DNA of 64,000 bases, from positions 1 through 64,000 of the forward strand of contig CAYZZU010000009.1 in the NCBI GenBank assembly GCA_964483105.1, read 5' to 3'. The position numbers and the translations under genes are program-made. Below, piece by piece: positions 6,969 through 16,336 of the stretch. Origin of the DNA: CAYZZU01 sp964483105 (GTDB lineage: Bacteria > CG2-30-53-67). How positions within the stretch are numbered: the stretch's first letter is position 1; each line of letters starts with the position of its first letter. The notes beneath the pieces are model-generated. The model worked only from the letters and a program-made list of their open reading frames with translations, had not been told where the DNA came from and did not search any database.

Positions 6969-9209
6969 CTATTGTTTCCAATCCATCGATCCGACTTCTT
7001 CCCGGACGGGGAGGGTCACCGTTACCTCCGTCCCCTTGCCCGGCGCACTGGTCAGTTCGATTCTGCCTCCATGATTCTCCACAATCTTTCGACAGATGCT
7101 CATTCCCAGGCCTGTTCCCTCACCACTTCTCTTGGTCGTAAAAAAAGGCTCAAAGACACGGTCAAGATCCGTGTCCGGAATTCCTACACCGTCATCCCGG
7201 ATATGAATGCGGATTTCTCCACTCCTCTCGGAATCCGCACGAATCCAGATGTTCCCCTCCCCCTCTATGGCCTGAACAGCATTGTGAAGAAGGTTCAGGA
7301 AAACCTGATTCAGTTGCCCCGGACGGCCCCTGATTTTCTGCTTGAAACCGGGCCCCTGATGGACCCGGATCCTGCCGGTCATCTCATGGTTCAGCATGGT
7401 CAGGGCCGATTGCACCGGAGTATCAAGGGTAAGGAACTCCGGCTCCTCCCGGTCCTTACGGGAAAAGTGTTTCAGATCTCCCACCAGGTTGCGGGTCCGC
7501 TGCAACCCCTTGGCCACGATCTGCATCAGCCGTCCGGAATCCTCAATGGTCTCCAGGAGTTTTTGCCGAATGGCTCCCTCTCCTCCCGCACCACCGGAAG
7601 ACCGCAGGCACTGTTCGGAAAGCTCATGAATCTTCCGGATCGACTTCTCCAATGTGGCGACCCCGTTGTAAGCGAAGTTAATGGGATTATTGATTTCATG
7701 GGCCAGGCCGGAGAAGAGAAGCCCCAGGGAAGACATCTTTTCGGAGTGGACCAGCTCTTCCTGGGCCAGCCGGAGTTCTTTCAACGAGCGCTCCAGTTCC
7801 CGGGTCCGCTCTTCCACCTTCTTTTCCAGGGTTACGTTGAGCTCCTCGATCATCCGGAAGGAACGGGCGTTCTCAATCGCCAGAACCACGTTGTTGGCCA
7901 GACTGGACATCAAAGACTGTTCTTTTTCCCCGATTTTTTTCTTGGACCTGACATTGTCGGCGGCGATCACACCCAACAGGCGGCCCTGGCTGACCAGGGG
8001 GGCGATGATATACTCCCGGGTCCCGGAAATCCGGTAAATCTGCTTCTCCAGTTCAGAGGCCCGGTCCCCGTCGATGAAGTCTGAGGTGACGATCCGGACC
8101 TTCCATTTCCTGAGCACCTCCTCGGCCATGGAGGATCCGAGATCCATGGGAACAGTCAAGCCCTCCACAAAGTCCTTGATCGAATCATCCCCGTAGACCC
8201 GTCCATGATGGAGGTTTCCCGAAGTCTCATCCGCCAACATGATAAAACTTCGATCAAAACCAAGTCGATCCACCACCATTCGCAAAAGAATTTTCAGGAC
8301 CCGATTGAGATCCAGAGTCGTGACGACGGCCTGACTGATTTCATGGAGAGCGAACATCCCGTCGTTGGCCTGCTTCAGTTTCAGATATTTCGCCTCGATC
8401 ACCTTGATCGACTCTTCCAGGGCATCGGTCTGTTCCTGGTAGTGATGCAGAATCCCCTGAACATCATAGAAACGACCGGCGAAATACGAGAGAATCAGAA
8501 GGCAAAAGACCTCCACTCGGGAGAGAAAAAAGGGAATCCCCGTCCGGTTTACGGCCAGGACAATCAGAGATCCGATGAAGAGCCCGATGAAACCGTAAAA
8601 TCTCTTGGGACGGTTGATCCAGCTCATCTCGCAGAGGCAGGCATCATCTCCCAGAGACTGACATTGAATCTCCCGGACCTTGCCTAAAGGCATGCCGAAG
8701 GCCTTGGGAATGCCGGCCAGTTGCCCCATGCGACTCTCACAGCAGACCCTTTCAATCGGATACCCATCCTTCATACGGATCCGGATCAGGGCCCGGTTCT
8801 TGTGCAGTTCAAGGATCGTCCATTCCGCGCATTTGTTAAAATGAGGCACAAGATGCACGAGTTTCTTCAGGATATTCCCCACACTTCCCAGCGCGTAGGT
8901 GATATAATAGAAAAAACCCCAGGACCTTTTATTCCACGAATAGGTCCCCGCAACATAGGGAGCGTCCGGATCTCCGGTCCACTTCACGAGGGTCTTTAAC
9001 AGAGAACAATAATAGGACCATGAGACCCAGTTATGCTGGTCCCGCAGATAGGAAAGGGTCAGGCCGCTCTCGGCAACGAATCTTTCCAGGGCCTCCGTAC
9101 CATATTTCTCCTCCACGTAAACCAGGATGCAGTTCAGTGCCCTGCAGCTTAACTGGCTTTTCGTTTTCGACTCCTCGGGTTCCTGAACACCCTGAACCGC
9201 TGTAGCCAT
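6969..9209 (-). CDS. Large sensor histidine kinase with V4R-like sensor, two membrane helices and GAF domain
   Basis: 746 residues. Residues about 20-195 form a soluble N-terminal module ending in CQSLGDDACLC, the Cys/Gly/Cys pattern typical of V4R-type (4-vinyl reductase-like) small-molecule or metal-binding sensors. I make this assignment by pattern only. Two close hydrophobic helices follow (about 205-250), then a coiled coil, a GAF domain (about 290-460), another long coiled coil rich in Glu/Arg, HisKA with SGLAHEINNPINFAYNG (His near 510), and the ATPase domain with NLLHNAVQAIEG, DDGVGIPD and GTGLGMSI. The HEINNP and FFTTK motifs place it with kinases that often feed NtrC-like regulators. 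It is first in a two-gene unit with the receiver-kinase at 5763-6947. The signal it senses is unknown. Confidence 0.82.
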   Translation of the reverse strand: MATAVQGVQEPEESKTKSQLSCRALNCILVYVEEKYGTEALERFVAESGLTLSYLRDQHNWVSWSYYCSLLKTLVKWTGDPDAPYVAGTYSWNKRSWGFFYYITYALGSVGNILKKLVHLVPHFNKCAEWTILELHKNRALIRIRMKDGYPIERVCCESRMGQLAGIPKAFGMPLGKVREIQCQSLGDDACLCEMSWINRPKRFYGFIGLFIGSLIVLAVNRTGIPFFLSRVEVFCLLILSYFAGRFYDVQGILHHYQEQTDALEESIKVIEAKYLKLKQANDGMFALHEISQAVVTTLDLNRVLKILLRMVVDRLGFDRSFIMLADETSGNLHHGRVYGDDSIKDFVEGLTVPMDLGSSMAEEVLRKWKVRIVTSDFIDGDRASELEKQIYRISGTREYIIAPLVSQGRLLGVIAADNVRSKKKIGEKEQSLMSSLANNVVLAIENARSFRMIEELNVTLEKKVEERTRELERSLKELRLAQEELVHSEKMSSLGLLFSGLAHEINNPINFAYNGVATLEKSIRKIHELSEQCLRSSGGAGGEGAIRQKLLETIEDSGRLMQIVAKGLQRTRNLVGDLKHFSRKDREEPEFLTLDTPVQSALTMLNHEMTGRIRVHQGPGFKQKIRGRPGQLNQVFLNLLHNAVQAIEGEGNIWIRADSERSGEIRIHIRDDGVGIPDTDLDRVFEPFFTTKRSGEGTGLGMSICRKIVENHGGRIELTSAPGKGTEVTVTLPVREEVGSMDWKQ

Positions 9210-9609
9210 CCGAGTATCTCAAAAAAAGGGGGGAGTCCCGGTTCCCTGAAAACCGGGAAAGGCCATGGTACGTCTCAACAGATTTTACCCGCAATCAACC
9301 ACTGAGCTGGAGTCACTTTACCCACTCCGTGGCGGAATGTCAACATCGGTGTGCTTGAAACCGGTTGTCCTCGTTTTCTCCAAATGCAGCGGAATCCGGT
9401 AAGGTGAAAATTGAATTGTAAATTCCTTGCGCCTGTATTAAAATGACCTTTGTTTGAAACGAGGAGATCCGCAATCCCCGGACCCCCTCATCCGTCATAT
9501 AAAAAGGAACTCCTCCAGGAAAACTTCAGGCGGAACCTTACCGGCCGGGGATCAGGCCCGCGTGCCGCACAGTCAAGCAGGAATCAAATGCTCTAAAGGA
9601 GTTGAAAAC
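9210..9609. other. Divergent intergenic region, no gene seen
   Basis: About 400 bases between the kinase operon (minus) and the PpiD-like gene (plus). The plus frame is open from 9454 but the ribosome site and membrane anchor place the start at 9610. A weak plus promoter candidate is TTGAAT (about 9411-9416) with TGTATT 17 bases later. Nothing else stands out. Confidence 0.4.
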
Positions 9610-11511
9610 ATGCTCTATATCATGCGGAACCGAATCAAAACCTTCGTGATGTGGTTGATCATCGGGGCCTTTGTGCTCACCATCTTTTACGCCTGGGGAG
9701 TGGGAAGCGCCCGACGCGGCAAGAACCGGGGCGGGCAGGACTGGATCGCGAAAGTGGAGGGACAAATCATCACCCCCAGGGAACTGGAAAACGAACTCCA
9801 ACGCCTGAGAACCCGTTTTCAGGATCTTCCTCCTCAACTCCTGAAACAATTGGACCTGAAAAAACAGGCCTTGGACAACCTGATCGACCGGCAGCTCATG
9901 GTGATGGAGGCCGAAAAGATGGGAATCGGAATTCCGGATCAGGAACTGGCCATTGCCATTGAAGAGTCTCCTTCTTTTCAGGAAAACGGATCGTTCAACC
10001 GGCAGGTTTACCGGCAGGTTCTGGCCTGGAATCAACTCACCCCCGCGCTTTACGAAAAGCAGGAGAGAACCAGCCTTCAGATTCAGAAGGTCCAGGACCT
10101 GATACGGGATACAGCCAAGGTTTCGAAGAGTGAAGTTCATGAGGCCTGGCTCAGGAAAAACGAAACCGTTCGCGTGCAATACGCGCTGCTCAAACCCCTG
10201 GACCACTTGCCGAAGCGGAAACCTTCGGACCGGGAAATCCGGGAGACCTATGAAAAAAACCGCGAGGCTTACAGAACACAGGAGGCGCTCAACGCCGTCT
10301 TCTCGTACATAACCCCCCGGGAATTCTTCGACCAGATCCAGGTCCCTGAAGAGAAGGTCAAAGAGTACTATGAAGACAATCGATCTGTTTATGTCCAACC
10401 GGAAAAGATTCATGCCCGCCATATACTGATCCGCGTCCCCCGTAATGCCGATGAAAAAACCCGGAAGGCCGCCCTGGAGAAGATCAATCAAATCCGGGAG
10501 AAGGCTCAAGCCGGTGAGTCCTTCGCGGCGCTGGCACGGAAGTATTCGGAGGATTCCTCCAACGCCTCCCGGGGAGGGGACCTTGGATTCTTCGAACGGG
10601 GGCAGATGGTGAAAAACTTCGATCGGACCGCCTTTTCTCTGAAGCCGGGGGAGATCAGTCCGGTGGTCAAAACACAGTTCGGTTATCATATCATCCGGGT
10701 TGAAGCAAGACAGGAGGCCAAGGAGAAGACCCTCGATTCCGTTCGGGATGAGATCCTGACCAAACTCAAATTCGGACAGGGATTGCGACTTGCAAAAAGA
10801 AAGGCCATGCAACTCTACGCGAAAATCCGGAAAGGAGCCGATTTCCAGAAAACCCTGCGGGAGGCCGGCTTCCCGGTTCATGAAAGCGGATACTTCTCAC
10901 GGACCACCCGCAGCATCCCTGATGTCCCCCTTCCCTTGACTTCCCGTTTTGTCAACGAAGCCTTCGCCGCCGGCGCCGACGGAATGGGTGGAGCCATTCG
11001 GGGAGAAAAAGGAATTCTCCTGCTCAAGGTCGTCAATCGGCGGGAACCGAAAATTCCGGCCTTAGACGAGGTCCGCGAAAAAGTAATAGAAACCCTGCGC
11101 AAGAAGATGGCACGGAACAACGCGAAAAGAGCGGCCGAACAGATGGTGGATTCCTTGAAGAAAAAGGTGTCCCTTCCCGAGGCTGCGAAGGCTGCCGGTG
11201 CTGCAACAACCGGTACCACAAAGGCCTTCACCCGAAACGAAACCTTGTTTACGCCGGATTTTACGAGAACCGCCTTTACCCTCACGAAAGAGAATCCCGC
11301 GGCCTACGTCTCCGCGGGAGACACCTTCTACGTGATGCTGCTCAAAGAAAGGGAAACCCCCAAGAAGGAGGATCCGGAAAGCGAAGCTGTAAAAACGCTT
11401 CAGAAGGGGTTACTCGCAAAGCAACAGAACAGCCTTCTGACCGCCTGGCTCCATCGGATCCGGGAGGAAAGTAAAATCGAAGTGAATCAGGAATTCTTAG
11501 ACAGGATCTAA
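9610..11511 (+). CDS. PpiD-like membrane-anchored peptidyl-prolyl isomerase (SurA_N/parvulin)
   Basis: 633 residues from the ATG at 9610 (AAAGGAG nine bases upstream). One N-terminal helix (FVMWLIIGAFVLTIFYAWGV) anchors it in the inner membrane with the body in the periplasm. Then comes a SurA-type chaperone region (about 45-240). A parvulin domain follows (about 265-365): HARHILIR, FAALARKYSED, GGDLGFFERGQMV, FGYHIIRVE. The C-terminal helical part completes the PpiD fold. The protein helps newly exported outer-membrane and periplasmic proteins fold. The length matches PpiD (about 620). The stop overlaps the stop of the convergent cheW by four bases. Confidence 0.88.
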   Translation: MLYIMRNRIKTFVMWLIIGAFVLTIFYAWGVGSARRGKNRGGQDWIAKVEGQIITPRELENELQRLRTRFQDLPPQLLKQLDLKKQALDNLIDRQLMVMEAEKMGIGIPDQELAIAIEESPSFQENGSFNRQVYRQVLAWNQLTPALYEKQERTSLQIQKVQDLIRDTAKVSKSEVHEAWLRKNETVRVQYALLKPLDHLPKRKPSDREIRETYEKNREAYRTQEALNAVFSYITPREFFDQIQVPEEKVKEYYEDNRSVYVQPEKIHARHILIRVPRNADEKTRKAALEKINQIREKAQAGESFAALARKYSEDSSNASRGGDLGFFERGQMVKNFDRTAFSLKPGEISPVVKTQFGYHIIRVEARQEAKEKTLDSVRDEILTKLKFGQGLRLAKRKAMQLYAKIRKGADFQKTLREAGFPVHESGYFSRTTRSIPDVPLPLTSRFVNEAFAAGADGMGGAIRGEKGILLLKVVNRREPKIPALDEVREKVIETLRKKMARNNAKRAAEQMVDSLKKKVSLPEAAKAAGAATTGTTKAFTRNETLFTPDFTRTAFTLTKENPAAYVSAGDTFYVMLLKERETPKKEDPESEAVKTLQKGLLAKQQNSLLTAWLHRIREESKIEVNQEFLDRI

Positions 11512-11984
11512 CCGGTCTTTTCGTTGAACAGGGCAGTCAGGCGATCCACGTCGAGAATGATGAGAAGACGCCGGTCCTCCTTGGCCACCCCTGAAATGCA
11601 GCGGGAATCAATGTTGGTCACCAGATTGGGCGGCGATTCCACCTTTTCTTTCGTAAAACGAACCACATCGGAGACCGAGTCGACGATCAACCCCACCGGA
11701 TTCCCGTGATTCTTGACCACTATAATCCGGACCTGGGGGTTTTCTTCCGGGACAGGAAAGTTGAAACGCTTTCTCAAATCAATGACCGGGATCACCCTTC
11801 CGCGCAGATTGATCATCCCCTCCACATATTCCGGTACATCGGGGATCTGAGTAATCTCCATCATCCGAATGATCTCCTGTACCTGAAGAATGTCAATGAC
11901 AAAAACTTCACGTCCAAGGAGAAAACTGACCATCTGGAGTTGGGAATCCGAATTCACGGAGAGTTGCGGATCCGATGCTTTCAT
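11508..11984 (-). CDS. cheW: CheW-type chemotaxis coupling protein
   Basis: 158 residues covering one CheW domain: QMVSFLLGREVFVIDI, IPDVPEYVEGMINLRGRVIPVIDLRKRF, and IVDSVSDVVRF. CheW links chemoreceptors to the kinase CheA at the inner membrane. No cheA, receptor or methylation gene is in the window, so it is an orphan here and may serve a system elsewhere. The ATG at 11984 has only a weak ribosome site. It is convergent and overlapping with the PpiD-like gene. Confidence 0.9.
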   Translation of the reverse strand: MKASDPQLSVNSDSQLQMVSFLLGREVFVIDILQVQEIIRMMEITQIPDVPEYVEGMINLRGRVIPVIDLRKRFNFPVPEENPQVRIIVVKNHGNPVGLIVDSVSDVVRFTKEKVESPPNLVTNIDSRCISGVAKEDRRLLIILDVDRLTALFNEKTG

Positions 11985-12100
11985 GGAAAACTCGTGACAA
12001 ATAAAGGCTTGCGATTCAGAATACGGGGCACTCCCTTTTCAATTATTATGATATCCGAAGACCTCCGATTTTTCAACCGTTAGTTTACAACCCGGGGACG

Positions 12101-13273
12101 TTACAAAACCTCCCGGATCCGCCGCGCCGCCTCGGCCAAACGTTCCCGGGAAACGGTCAAGGCGAACCGGACATAGCCCTCTCCGGCCTTTCCGAAACCA
12201 TTTCCCGGCGTCACCGCGACTCCGGCCTCCTTCAGAAGAAATTCCGTGAAGGAGGTGGAACTGTATCCCTCGGGAACCTCCATCCAGAGATAAAAAGTGG
12301 CTTCAGGAAGTGTGCAGACCAGTCCGGCGTCCCGGCATCCGGCAATCAGGGTATCCCGGCGTTCCTGATAAAGGGCCCGCATCTTCTCCACAGAGGATTG
12401 GTCCCCGGAGAGTGCTTCGATCCCAGCTTCCTGGATCGCCTGAAAGATTCCGGAATCCAGGTTGGTCTTGATCTTGCCGAGCCCCTGAATCACGTCGGCC
12501 GACCCGACGGCAAAACCGATCCGCCATCCGGTCATGTTGTAGGTCTTGGACAGGGAATGAAACTCGATTCCCACTTCACGGGCCCCCTCCACCTCTAAAA
12601 AACTCATCGGCTGTTTCCCGTCGTAATAAATCTCGGTATAGGCTGCGTCATGACAAACAATCAGGGAATTCTCCCGGGCGAATCTTACCACCTCTTCAAA
12701 AAAGGCCCGGTCGGCTGTAGCGCTTGTGGGGTTGTTGGGATAATTCAGGAAAATCATCCGGGCCTTCCGTCGAACTTCATCCGGAATGCTTTCCAGGTCC
12801 GGCAGAAAACGGTTTGACCGGGTCAGAGGCATGAAATACGGTTCACCGCCGGCAAGGAGCGTGCCGATTTCATACACCGGATAACCGGGATCCGGAACGA
12901 GGACGACTTCTCCGGGATTGACAAAGGCCAGGGGAATATGACCGATCCCTTCCTTCGACCCGATCAGAGAAAGCACCTCCGACTCCGGATCCAGGCCGAC
13001 CCCGAACCGCCTCTGATACCATCCGGCCACCGCCTCCCGAAAGGAAGGCATCCCCTTATAGGATGGATACTGGTGATTCCGGGACCGGTCAACGGCCCGA
13101 TGCATGGCCCTGACAATATTTTCCGGTGTGGGCTGGTCCGGGTCGCCGACTCCGAGGGGGATCACATCCCGCCCCTTCTCAATCTCAATCTGTTTGAGCT
13201 GATCCAGACGGGCAAAGAGATAGGGGGGAAGTACCCGCAGCCGTTTCGACAATTCAAACCTTGATTCCGACAC
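12101..13273 (-). CDS. dapL: LL-diaminopimelate aminotransferase-type PLP enzyme
   Basis: About 390 residues. I start at the GTG at 13273 because AAGGAGG lies just before it; the frame opens further upstream only at a TTG. It is a fold-type I aminotransferase: GVGDPDQPTPENIV, SLIGSKEGIGHIPLAF, NYPNNPTSA, DAAYTEIYYDG, and SLSKTYNMTGWRIGFAVG with the PLP Lys in the SKT motif. The GSKEGI and NYPNNPTS pattern fits the DapL type and related aspartate-class enzymes. It lies 69 bases after dapB on the same strand, which supports a role in making LL-diaminopimelate from tetrahydrodipicolinate for wall and lysine. DapL versus another AspC-like enzyme cannot be settled by eye. Confidence 0.8.
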   Translation of the reverse strand: MSESRFELSKRLRVLPPYLFARLDQLKQIEIEKGRDVIPLGVGDPDQPTPENIVRAMHRAVDRSRNHQYPSYKGMPSFREAVAGWYQRRFGVGLDPESEVLSLIGSKEGIGHIPLAFVNPGEVVLVPDPGYPVYEIGTLLAGGEPYFMPLTRSNRFLPDLESIPDEVRRKARMIFLNYPNNPTSATADRAFFEEVVRFARENSLIVCHDAAYTEIYYDGKQPMSFLEVEGAREVGIEFHSLSKTYNMTGWRIGFAVGSADVIQGLGKIKTNLDSGIFQAIQEAGIEALSGDQSSVEKMRALYQERRDTLIAGCRDAGLVCTLPEATFYLWMEVPEGYSSTSFTEFLLKEAGVAVTPGNGFGKAGEGYVRFALTVSRERLAEAARRIREVL

Positions 13274-13342
13274 GTTGCCTCCTTCCTTTTGTGAACCGGA
13301 ACCCTTCACAATCCGTTTCAAAGAAGACCCGAAGGGATCGGC

Positions 13343-14140
13343 TCAGATATCCAAAAGATCAAGCATGGAATAAAGTCCCGGTTCCCGATCCACAATCCAT
13401 TTCGCCGCGCGAATCGCGCCCTTTGCAAACGTGTCCCGGCTGGATGCCTTGTGAACCAGTTCCACCCGCTCCCCGGTACCGCAGAACATCACCCGGTGGT
13501 CTCCCACAATATCACCGCCCCGCACGGCATGAACCCCGATCTCTTCCGGATCGCGCTCTCCGATAATCCCTCGGCGTCCGTACACACACACCTTGGCCGG
13601 ATCCCGCTTCAAGGCCTTCGCGATCACTTCGGCCAGTTTGACCGCCGTTCCGGAAGGGGCGTCTTTTTTGAAATGGTGATGGGCCTCGATAATTTCGACA
13701 TCGTAATCATCCCCCAGGAATCCGGCGACCAGAGGCGCCAGTTTGAAAAGGAGGTTCACCCCGAGACTCATATTCGGAGCCAACAGAATGGGAATTCTCT
13801 CCGACAAAAGACGAATCCGGTCCAGGCCCTCCGTGGTCAATCCGGTGGTTCCAATCACCATGGACCGGCCAGCCGCTGTCACCTCGTCGGCATGTTGGAG
13901 CGCAGCCGATGGAGAGCTGAAATCGATGACCACATCCGACTCGGAAAGAAGAGGAGGAAGCTCGGTGACCAGGGGAATCCGAATCGTGCCGATACCGGCC
14001 AATTCACCCGCATCCCTCCCCTCATCCGGATGCCCGTTTCTTTCCAGGGCGCCTGTCAATACAATCCCGGGGTCCTCCTGAATCAGACGGATGATCCTTT
14101 GTCCCATTCGACCGGCAGCACCGGCTAATATGGCCCTCAT
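13343..14140 (-). CDS. dapB: 4-hydroxy-tetrahydrodipicolinate reductase
   Basis: 265 residues, full length. N-terminal nucleotide-binding motif GAAGRMGQRI, VIDFSSPSA, IGTTGLT, and the family signature EAHHHFKKDAPSGTA containing the catalytic His pair and Lys. DapB reduces the DapA product with NAD(P)H in the lysine/diaminopimelate pathway. Its ATG overlaps the murA stop (ATGA), so it is translated with murA and stands just before the dapL-like gene. The cluster joins wall precursor steps. Confidence 0.97.
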   Translation of the reverse strand: MRAILAGAAGRMGQRIIRLIQEDPGIVLTGALERNGHPDEGRDAGELAGIGTIRIPLVTELPPLLSESDVVIDFSSPSAALQHADEVTAAGRSMVIGTTGLTTEGLDRIRLLSERIPILLAPNMSLGVNLLFKLAPLVAGFLGDDYDVEIIEAHHHFKKDAPSGTAVKLAEVIAKALKRDPAKVCVYGRRGIIGERDPEEIGVHAVRGGDIVGDHRVMFCGTGERVELVHKASSRDTFAKGAIRAAKWIVDREPGLYSMLDLLDI

Positions 14141-15420
14141 CCTCTCTTTCCCCCTTTCCCGTCCGGTTCCCGCTCCCGGCGGATCCCGGCACCGAGCCCC
14201 CGTAGTTTCTCCTCGATCCTTTCATAACCCCGATCGATATGGTAGATCCTGGAGACCGTGGTTTCCCCCTCCGCGGCCAGACCGGCCAGAATCAAAGACG
14301 CGCTGGCCCGCAGATCCGTGGCCATGACCGGCGCGGAGTACAACTTCTCCACACCCCGCACCACGGCACTGTTCCCCTGCACGCGGATATCCGCACCCAT
14401 GCGTCTCAGCTCGGCCACATGCATGAAACGGTTCTCAAAAACCGTCTCGGTGATCATCGAGGTGCCGCGGGCAAGGGTCATTAAGGCCATGAACTGCGCC
14501 TGCATATCCGTGGCAAAGGAGGGATAGGGACCGGTTTTGACATCCACGGCACGTAGCGGCCCGGACCTTCTGATTCGAAGTGTCTGTTCCCCCTGATCGA
14601 TCTCCACCCCGGCCTCGGTCAGCTTTTCAAGAATCGCTTCGAGATGCTCCGGCCGGCAACCTTCAACCGTAACGTCGCCTCCCGTGATGGCGCCCGCCAC
14701 CAGAAGGGTTCCGGTTTCAATCCGGTCCGGCATAATCTGATAGGTCATACCGGAAAGCTCTTCCACTCCCCGCACCTCGATCCGGTCGGTTCCCGCCCCC
14801 TGAATCAGTGCCCCCATACGGGTCAGGACTTTCGCCAGCTCTTCGATCTCCGGTTCACAGGCGGCGTTTTCGATCACCGTGGTCCCACGCGCCAGGGTTG
14901 CCGCCATCATCAGGTTCATGGTCCCGGTCACGGTTGGGAAATCGAGATAGAGCCTCGCTCCCCTGAGTCTCGGGCTTGACGCGCGGACATACCCTCCTTC
15001 AATCCGGATGTCCGCACCCAGTTTCTCCAGCCCTCTCAGGTGAAGATTGATTGGTCTCGCGCCGATGGCGCACCCCCCGGGAAGGGAGACATCCGCATGC
15101 CCGAAGCGGGCCAGAAGCGGGCCCAGAACCAGCACCGAGGCCCTCATGGTCCGGACCAGATCATAGGAAGCCCGGGCCTCCGAAACTTCACTGGGTTCAA
15201 GAATCAGGGTCCCGTCCGGTTCCCGCACAACTTCGCTCCCGAGACTACGGAGCAATCCCGCCATGGTCTCGACATCCCGAAGGTCGGGAACATTGGAAAT
15301 TCTGCACTGTTCCCGCGCCAGAAGGGTCGATGTCAGAATCGGCAGGGCCGAGTTCTTCGCACCACTGACCCTGACACGACCATGGAGCGCGCGACCGCCT
15401 TCTATGATGATCCGTTCCAT
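14137..15420 (-). CDS. murA: UDP-N-acetylglucosamine 1-carboxyvinyltransferase
   Basis: About 427 residues from the ATG at 15420 (GGGGAG upstream). The frame is open a little further but without a better start. MurA transfers enolpyruvyl from PEP to UDP-GlcNAc, the first committed wall step. Seen: SGAKNSALPIL (Lys/Asn of the active site), LPGGCAIGARPINLHL with the catalytic Cys that fosfomycin modifies, TVTGTMNLMMAA, and PDRIETGTLL. Cys rather than Asp at this site predicts fosfomycin sensitivity. First gene of murA-dapB-dapL. Confidence 0.97.
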   Translation of the reverse strand: MERIIIEGGRALHGRVRVSGAKNSALPILTSTLLAREQCRISNVPDLRDVETMAGLLRSLGSEVVREPDGTLILEPSEVSEARASYDLVRTMRASVLVLGPLLARFGHADVSLPGGCAIGARPINLHLRGLEKLGADIRIEGGYVRASSPRLRGARLYLDFPTVTGTMNLMMAATLARGTTVIENAACEPEIEELAKVLTRMGALIQGAGTDRIEVRGVEELSGMTYQIMPDRIETGTLLVAGAITGGDVTVEGCRPEHLEAILEKLTEAGVEIDQGEQTLRIRRSGPLRAVDVKTGPYPSFATDMQAQFMALMTLARGTSMITETVFENRFMHVAELRRMGADIRVQGNSAVVRGVEKLYSAPVMATDLRASASLILAGLAAEGETTVSRIYHIDRGYERIEEKLRGLGAGIRREREPDGKGGKRG

Positions 15421-15500
15421 GCGGAACTCCCCGGCTCCGGACAGGCGAAGCGGCCCGAACATCCGTCCAGCCCCTGTGCCTGAAAATACGGAATTGCGAA

Positions 15501-15755
15501 TCAGGATTCCACAAAGGGGAGGAGGGCGATATTACGCGCCCGCTTGATGGCCGCCGTGACCTTCCTCTGATGAGGAGCGCACGTTCCCGAGATCCTGCTG
15601 GGAATGATCTTGCCACGCTCACTCACGAAAAGCCGCAGCAATTTCACATCCTTATAATCTATGGTCTCGACCTTGTTCTCACAAAGGCGGCAGACTTTCT
15701 TCCGGAAAAAGGTTTTCTTCTTCCTCTTCCCCTTGTTTTTCTTTGGATACGCCAT
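15501..15755 (-). CDS. rpsR: Ribosomal protein bS18
   Basis: 84 residues, basic. The N-terminal tail is KKNKGKRKKKTFFRKKVCRLC, followed by IDYKDVKLLRLFVSERGKI and TCAPHQRKVTAAIKRARNIALLPF, typical of bS18. The two Cys near the start (CRLC) plus the later Cys are the zinc-type pattern of some bS18. It follows rpsF by three bases. There is no rplI next to it, unlike in many genomes; murA comes next. Confidence 0.98.
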   Translation of the reverse strand: MAYPKKNKGKRKKKTFFRKKVCRLCENKVETIDYKDVKLLRLFVSERGKIIPSRISGTCAPHQRKVTAAIKRARNIALLPFVES

Positions 15756-15758
15756 GGC

Positions 15759-16118
15759 CTATTCTCCTGTCTGATCCTGACCGGTTTGAGATGCTTCTTC
15801 GGGCGCCTTGGGTTTAACGAGCTTCAGATCCTTTTCCTGGATACGCGAAGTCAGATATTTGATCACCCCGTCATTCACACGGTAATTCCTTTCCAACTCA
15901 CGGGCAACTCCCGGTTCCGCGGCGAACTGGATCAGGACATAACGCCCCTTGGGGTGTTTTTTAACCTCATAGGCGAGCCGCTTCACCCCCCAGTCATCCA
16001 CAATGTGCAGTTTCCCGCCGTTCTTTTCCACGACTCCCGAAAGAGTTTCCTTGATCTGTTCTGATTGTTCAGAGGATAGGTCCGGGTTGAGGATAAAAAT
16101 CGATTCGTAGTAATTCAT
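15759..16118 (-). CDS. rpsF: Ribosomal protein bS6
   Basis: 119 residues from the ATG at 16118. A GTG two codons earlier overlaps the GGAGG ribosome site and is rejected. Family features: YYESIFILNPDLS, WGVKRLAYEVKKHPKGRYVLIQF, LERNYRVNDGVIKYLTSR. bS6 pairs with bS18 on the small-subunit platform. The C-terminal tail is acidic and Gln-rich as usual. A hairpin in its leader may be the S6:S18 control site. Confidence 0.97.
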   Translation of the reverse strand: MNYYESIFILNPDLSSEQSEQIKETLSGVVEKNGGKLHIVDDWGVKRLAYEVKKHPKGRYVLIQFAAEPGVARELERNYRVNDGVIKYLTSRIQEKDLKLVKPKAPEEASQTGQDQTGE

Positions 16119-16141
16119 TTTCACCTCCTTACGGGTTTCAA

Positions 16142-16165
16142 GCCCCGGATCGGCTCATCCGGAGC
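16142..16165 (-). promoter_or_regulatory. Candidate S6:S18 leader hairpin of rpsF
   Basis: Minus strand GCTCCGGAT and ATCCGGGGC form a 9-position stem (one mismatch) closed by the six-base loop GAGCCG, ending 24 bases before the rpsF ATG. The loop ends in CCG, the trinucleotide recognised in the known S6:S18 leader. Assignment rests on position, hairpin and CCG only. Confidence 0.45.
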
Positions 16166-16282
16166 AAGGAGTTCGGATTCATGTTGAATCCATCGAAATC
16201 GGAATTTTAGTTCTTACCACAATCCCCGGGTGGATTGCAAGGAAGTTTTTGTCCCGAATCCTGCAGACCTTACCAAATCAAA

Positions 16283-16309
16283 GGCCCCATCTCAGAAAGA
16301 GATGGGGCC
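16283..16309 (-). terminator. Intrinsic terminator of hppA
   Basis: Perfect 11-bp stem GGCCCCATCTC / GAGATGGGGCC with a five-base loop, 27 bases past the hppA stop. On the minus strand it runs into TTTGATTTGG, a short U-rich tail. Confidence 0.75.
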
Positions 16310-16336
16310 GGGTCCGGTGCTGATCGAATACGATTC

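Noticed and set aside
9538..10881. 447-codon open frame on the minus strand
   Set aside because: Antisense to the PpiD-like gene, with no start signal or domain.
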